A stretch of DNA of 8,007 nucleotides from Candidatus Pacebacteria bacterium CG10_big_fil_rev_8_21_14_0_10_44_11 (lineage in GTDB: Bacteria > Patescibacteriota > Microgenomatia > UBA1400 > PJMF01). Both the position numbers and the translations under genes were made by a program. Where the stretch lies: NCBI GenBank assembly GCA_002772705.1, contig PFDH01000045.1, forward strand, positions 1 through 8,007. The letters are read 5' to 3'. The notes below the pieces were generated by a model. That model was not told the origin of the DNA. It did not search any database and saw only the letters and a program-made list of their open reading frames with translations. This document shows, piece after piece, positions 6,081 to 8,007 of this stretch. How positions within the stretch are numbered: position 1 is the first letter of the stretch; every line of letters begins with the position of its first letter.

Positions 6081-8007
6081 ATGGCAGACCAAGACGAGCA
6101 ACAACCAACAACCGAAGAAACGGCTGAGATAACTCCAGGCGAAATCTCGGAGGAAGTCAGCAAAATCGGTACTATCGAAGAGAGCAAGTACGGCAAACTC
6201 AAGTACATCTCGATTAGTGACGAGATGCGCAAAAGCTACCTGGACTATGCGATGAGTGTGATTGTGGCCCGGGCGCTGCCAGATGTTCGCGACGGCTTGA
6301 AGCCAGTCCATCGCCGCATCTTGTACTCAATGTACAAAAGTGGCATTCACCATACCAGCGGTTACAAAAAATCCGCCAGAATTGTTGGAGACGTGCTGGG
6401 CAAGTACCATCCTCATGGCGACGCGCCAGTGTATATGGCTCTCGTCCGGTTGGCTCAAGACTTTAGCATGCGCTATCAGTTGATTGACGGCCAAGGCAAC
6501 TTTGGCTCGGTTGATGGGGACAGCCCCGCTGCGATGCGGTACACCGAAGCCCGATTAGCCAAGATCAGCTCAGAGCTGCTGGCAGATCTGGACAAAGACA
6601 CTATTCCCTTTATCGATAACTTTGATGGCTCACTTAAAGAACCAACTGTTTTGCCAGGCAAGTTGCCCAACCTGTTACTGATGGGTTCCGAGGGCATCGC
6701 CGTGGGTATGGCCACCAAAATTCCACCGCACAATTTAAAAGAAGTCTGTTCAGCGATTATTGGTGTCATCGACGCCGGCAGCGCTGAACCGAACCCGGAT
6801 CTCAAGCTAGACCAAACCAAGGCCGCTTCAGAAAAAGAAGAGATCACCCTTCAAAATAAATTGATTGATCAGCTGCTTGCCACTGAAGCCAAAATGTTGG
6901 CCGGCACCTTCCAAACTGACAGCACCATCGACGACATCATGACTATCATTCAGGGTCCGGATTTTCCAACCGGCGGCATTATGTATGACTTTCCCCAAAT
7001 CAAAGAGGCCTATCGCACCGGCAAGGGCAGAGTAGTGATTCGCGCCAAGGCCTCGATTGAAGAATCCAAAAAAGGTGGTTTCCAGATTATCGTCACCGAG
7101 TTGCCGTACCAGGTCAACAAGGCCCGGCTGCTGATGAAAATTGCCGACCTAGTTCGCGACAAAAAAGTTGAAGGCATCAGAGATTTGAATGACGACTCTG
7201 ACCGCACCGGCATGCAGATCACCATTGATCTGAAGCGCGACGCTCGGCCGAAAGTCGTTTTAAACAAACTCTTCAAGTATTCAGAGCTGCAGACCACCTT
7301 TCCAATTAACACCGTGGCCCTCACCAGCGAGGGTACGCCTCAGCTGCTCAACATTCGACAAATTTTGATGGAGTTTATTGCCCATCGCCAAATTATTGTC
7401 ATCAAGCGTTCTCAATATGAACTAGTCGAAGCCCGCAACCGCGCCCATATTTTGGAAGGTTTGCTCATTGCTTTGCGCAACTTAGATGAAGTAATTGCCA
7501 CTATCCGTGGCTCAGCCGACTCTGACAGTGCCCGCGCTAGCTTAATGGAAAAGTTTGGCCTCTCAGAAATCCAGGCCACCGCTATCTTAGAAATGCAGCT
7601 AAAACGGCTGGCCGCTCTGGAACGACAAAAAATTGAAGATGAATACAAAGAACTTCAAGAAAAAATCAAAGGTTACATCAAGTTGCTGCTTGATCCCAAA
7701 GCCGTCTTGGGCGTGATCAAAGCCGAGACTGAAGAACTAATTTCACTCTACGGTGATGAACGCAAAACCAAACTGATCAAGGGCAAAATTGGTGAGTTCT
7801 CTGAAGAAGACTTAGTGCCTAATGAGCCAACCGTGATTACGCTGACTGCCACTGGCTACGTCAAGCGGCTTAATCCGTCGTCATTTAGGGCGCAAACTAG
7901 GGGTGGAGTAGGAACCATTGGCCTAAAAATGAAAACTGAAGATATGGTGCAGACGCTCTTGAGCGCCAACTCGCACGATACTTTGTTGCTATTCACCAAT
8001 CAAGGCC
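6081..8007 (+). CDS. gyrA: DNA gyrase subunit A, N-terminal 642 residues (runs off right edge)
   Basis: The open frame continues to the window end. After an acidic extension (1-40) comes the GyrA core: SYLDYAMSVIVARALPDVRD (52-71), GLKPVHRRILYSM (72-84), the DNA-gate KYHPHGD (108-114) and AAMRYTEARL (150-159), where Tyr154 is the catalytic residue that forms the covalent bond to DNA. GPDFPTGG (292-299) and the tower/coiled-coil region with ATAILEMQLKRLAALE follow. The pinwheel domain begins near residue 588 (VITLTATGYVKRL); its first blade carries a GyrA box-like QTRGGVGT (605-612), and the frame is cut soon after ANSHDTLLLFTNQG. GyrA cleaves and rejoins the gate DNA segment in the A2B2 gyrase. 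Deviations: an insertion at about 233-280, Ala115/Met119 at quinolone-contact positions, and a degenerate GyrA box. ParC is the alternative because of that box, but the overall sequence and the operon with gyrB favour GyrA. Confidence 0.93.
   Translation, partial: MADQDEQQPTTEETAEITPGEISEEVSKIGTIEESKYGKLKYISISDEMRKSYLDYAMSVIVARALPDVRDGLKPVHRRILYSMYKSGIHHTSGYKKSARIVGDVLGKYHPHGDAPVYMALVRLAQDFSMRYQLIDGQGNFGSVDGDSPAAMRYTEARLAKISSELLADLDKDTIPFIDNFDGSLKEPTVLPGKLPNLLLMGSEGIAVGMATKIPPHNLKEVCSAIIGVIDAGSAEPNPDLKLDQTKAASEKEEITLQNKLIDQLLATEAKMLAGTFQTDSTIDDIMTIIQGPDFPTGGIMYDFPQIKEAYRTGKGRVVIRAKASIEESKKGGFQIIVTELPYQVNKARLLMKIADLVRDKKVEGIRDLNDDSDRTGMQITIDLKRDARPKVVLNKLFKYSELQTTFPINTVALTSEGTPQLLNIRQILMEFIAHRQIIVIKRSQYELVEARNRAHILEGLLIALRNLDEVIATIRGSADSDSARASLMEKFGLSEIQATAILEMQLKRLAALERQKIEDEYKELQEKIKGYIKLLLDPKAVLGVIKAETEELISLYGDERKTKLIKGKIGEFSEEDLVPNEPTVITLTATGYVKRLNPSSFRAQTRGGVGTIGLKMKTEDMVQTLLSANSHDTLLLFTNQG
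6423..6437 (+). other. gyrA: GyrA quinolone-determining segment with Ala115 and Met119
   Basis: Aligning HPHGD without gaps to E. coli GyrA places Ala115 at Ser83 and Met119 at Asp87. These two side chains normally anchor the water-metal bridge to fluoroquinolones. Both are replaced by residues unable to do so. Mycobacterium tuberculosis GyrA naturally has Ala at the first position (Ala90) but keeps the acidic residue at the second. Confidence 0.75.
6777..6920 (+). other. gyrA: About 48-residue insertion in the GyrA breakage-reunion domain
   Basis: In typical GyrA the helix after PPHNL reaches GPDFPTGG in about 30 residues. Here roughly residues 233-280 are extra, a charged helical stretch containing TKAASEKEEITLQNK and LIDQLLATEAKMLAG. 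It is in frame, without a stop, and has base composition like the rest of gyrA. It has none of the Cys or His-Asn ends expected of an intein, so it is a lineage-type insertion. Confidence 0.65.
7893..7916 (+). other. gyrA: Degenerate GyrA box
   Basis: Residues 605-612 read QTRGGVGT, in the first pinwheel blade, where E. coli GyrA has QRRGGRGK. Three of the four basic residues of the box are replaced (Thr, Val, Thr), leaving Arg607. The position is fixed by the flanking GYVKRL upstream and LLFTNQG downstream. Confidence 0.7.

Noticed and set aside
6777..6920. Mini-intein in gyrA
   Set aside because: At about 48 residues it is too short, lacks Cys or Ser at the start and His-Asn at the end, and does not interrupt a catalytic motif.
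5414..7648. Several minus-strand open frames of 78-123 codons opposite ppa and gyrA
   Set aside because: They lie entirely opposite well-conserved genes, their translations show no family features, and they have no convincing start signals. They are shadows of the coding strand.
1016..8007. Recoded TGA (as in Gracilibacteria or Absconditabacteria)
   Set aside because: All genes read through with the standard code, with no in-frame TGA. The complete genes end in TAA or TAG, so nothing demands recoding, although no TGA stop is seen either.

Overview
The window looks like ordinary chromosomal DNA from a bacterium, most likely a member of the Patescibacteria/CPR. This placement is an inference from a compact delta-prime clamp-loader subunit, weak or absent Shine-Dalgarno sites, tight packing and a PilB-like gene beside housekeeping genes. 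I could not run a phylogeny. All four complete genes end in TAA or TAG, and no reading frame needs a recoded TGA.

Layout: positions 1-898 (minus strand) hold the N-terminal part of a PilB/GspE-type secretion or pilus ATPase that runs off the left edge. A 117-base divergent intergenic region follows. Position 1016 begins holB (delta-prime subunit of DNA polymerase III), followed by a 108-base gap with a clean TATAAT box. From 1826 to the right edge a tightly spaced co-directional cluster encodes GyrB, an unrecognised 124-residue protein, family I inorganic pyrophosphatase and GyrA (cut by the right edge). The gaps are 20 nt, a 1-nt overlap and 12 nt.

The most striking element is a complete 434-residue intein inside GyrB (nt 3227-4528), inserted in the conserved TOPRIM motif between EGDSAGG and SAKQGRD. 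It keeps all visible splicing residues (Cys1, TxxH, terminal His-Asn, +1 Ser), an intact-looking HNH homing endonuclease centre and a run of about six 17-21-residue Trp/Tyr-rich modules. As I remember it, the sequence closely resembles the Synechocystis GyrB intein over its whole length and sits at the same insertion site. With its markedly lower GC than the flanking exteins, this points to horizontal acquisition. The unspliced precursor separates the TOPRIM glutamate from its Asp-x-Asp-x-Asp motif, so gyrase activity should depend on splicing.

GyrA has three oddities: Ala and Met at the two usual quinolone-contact positions, a roughly 48-residue insertion before GPDFPTGG, and a degenerate GyrA box (QTRGGVGT). 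Functionally the window combines DNA replication and topology (delta-prime, gyrase), pyrophosphate removal and surface pili/secretion. I found no tRNA, rRNA, CRISPR array, insertion sequence or convincing rho-independent terminator.
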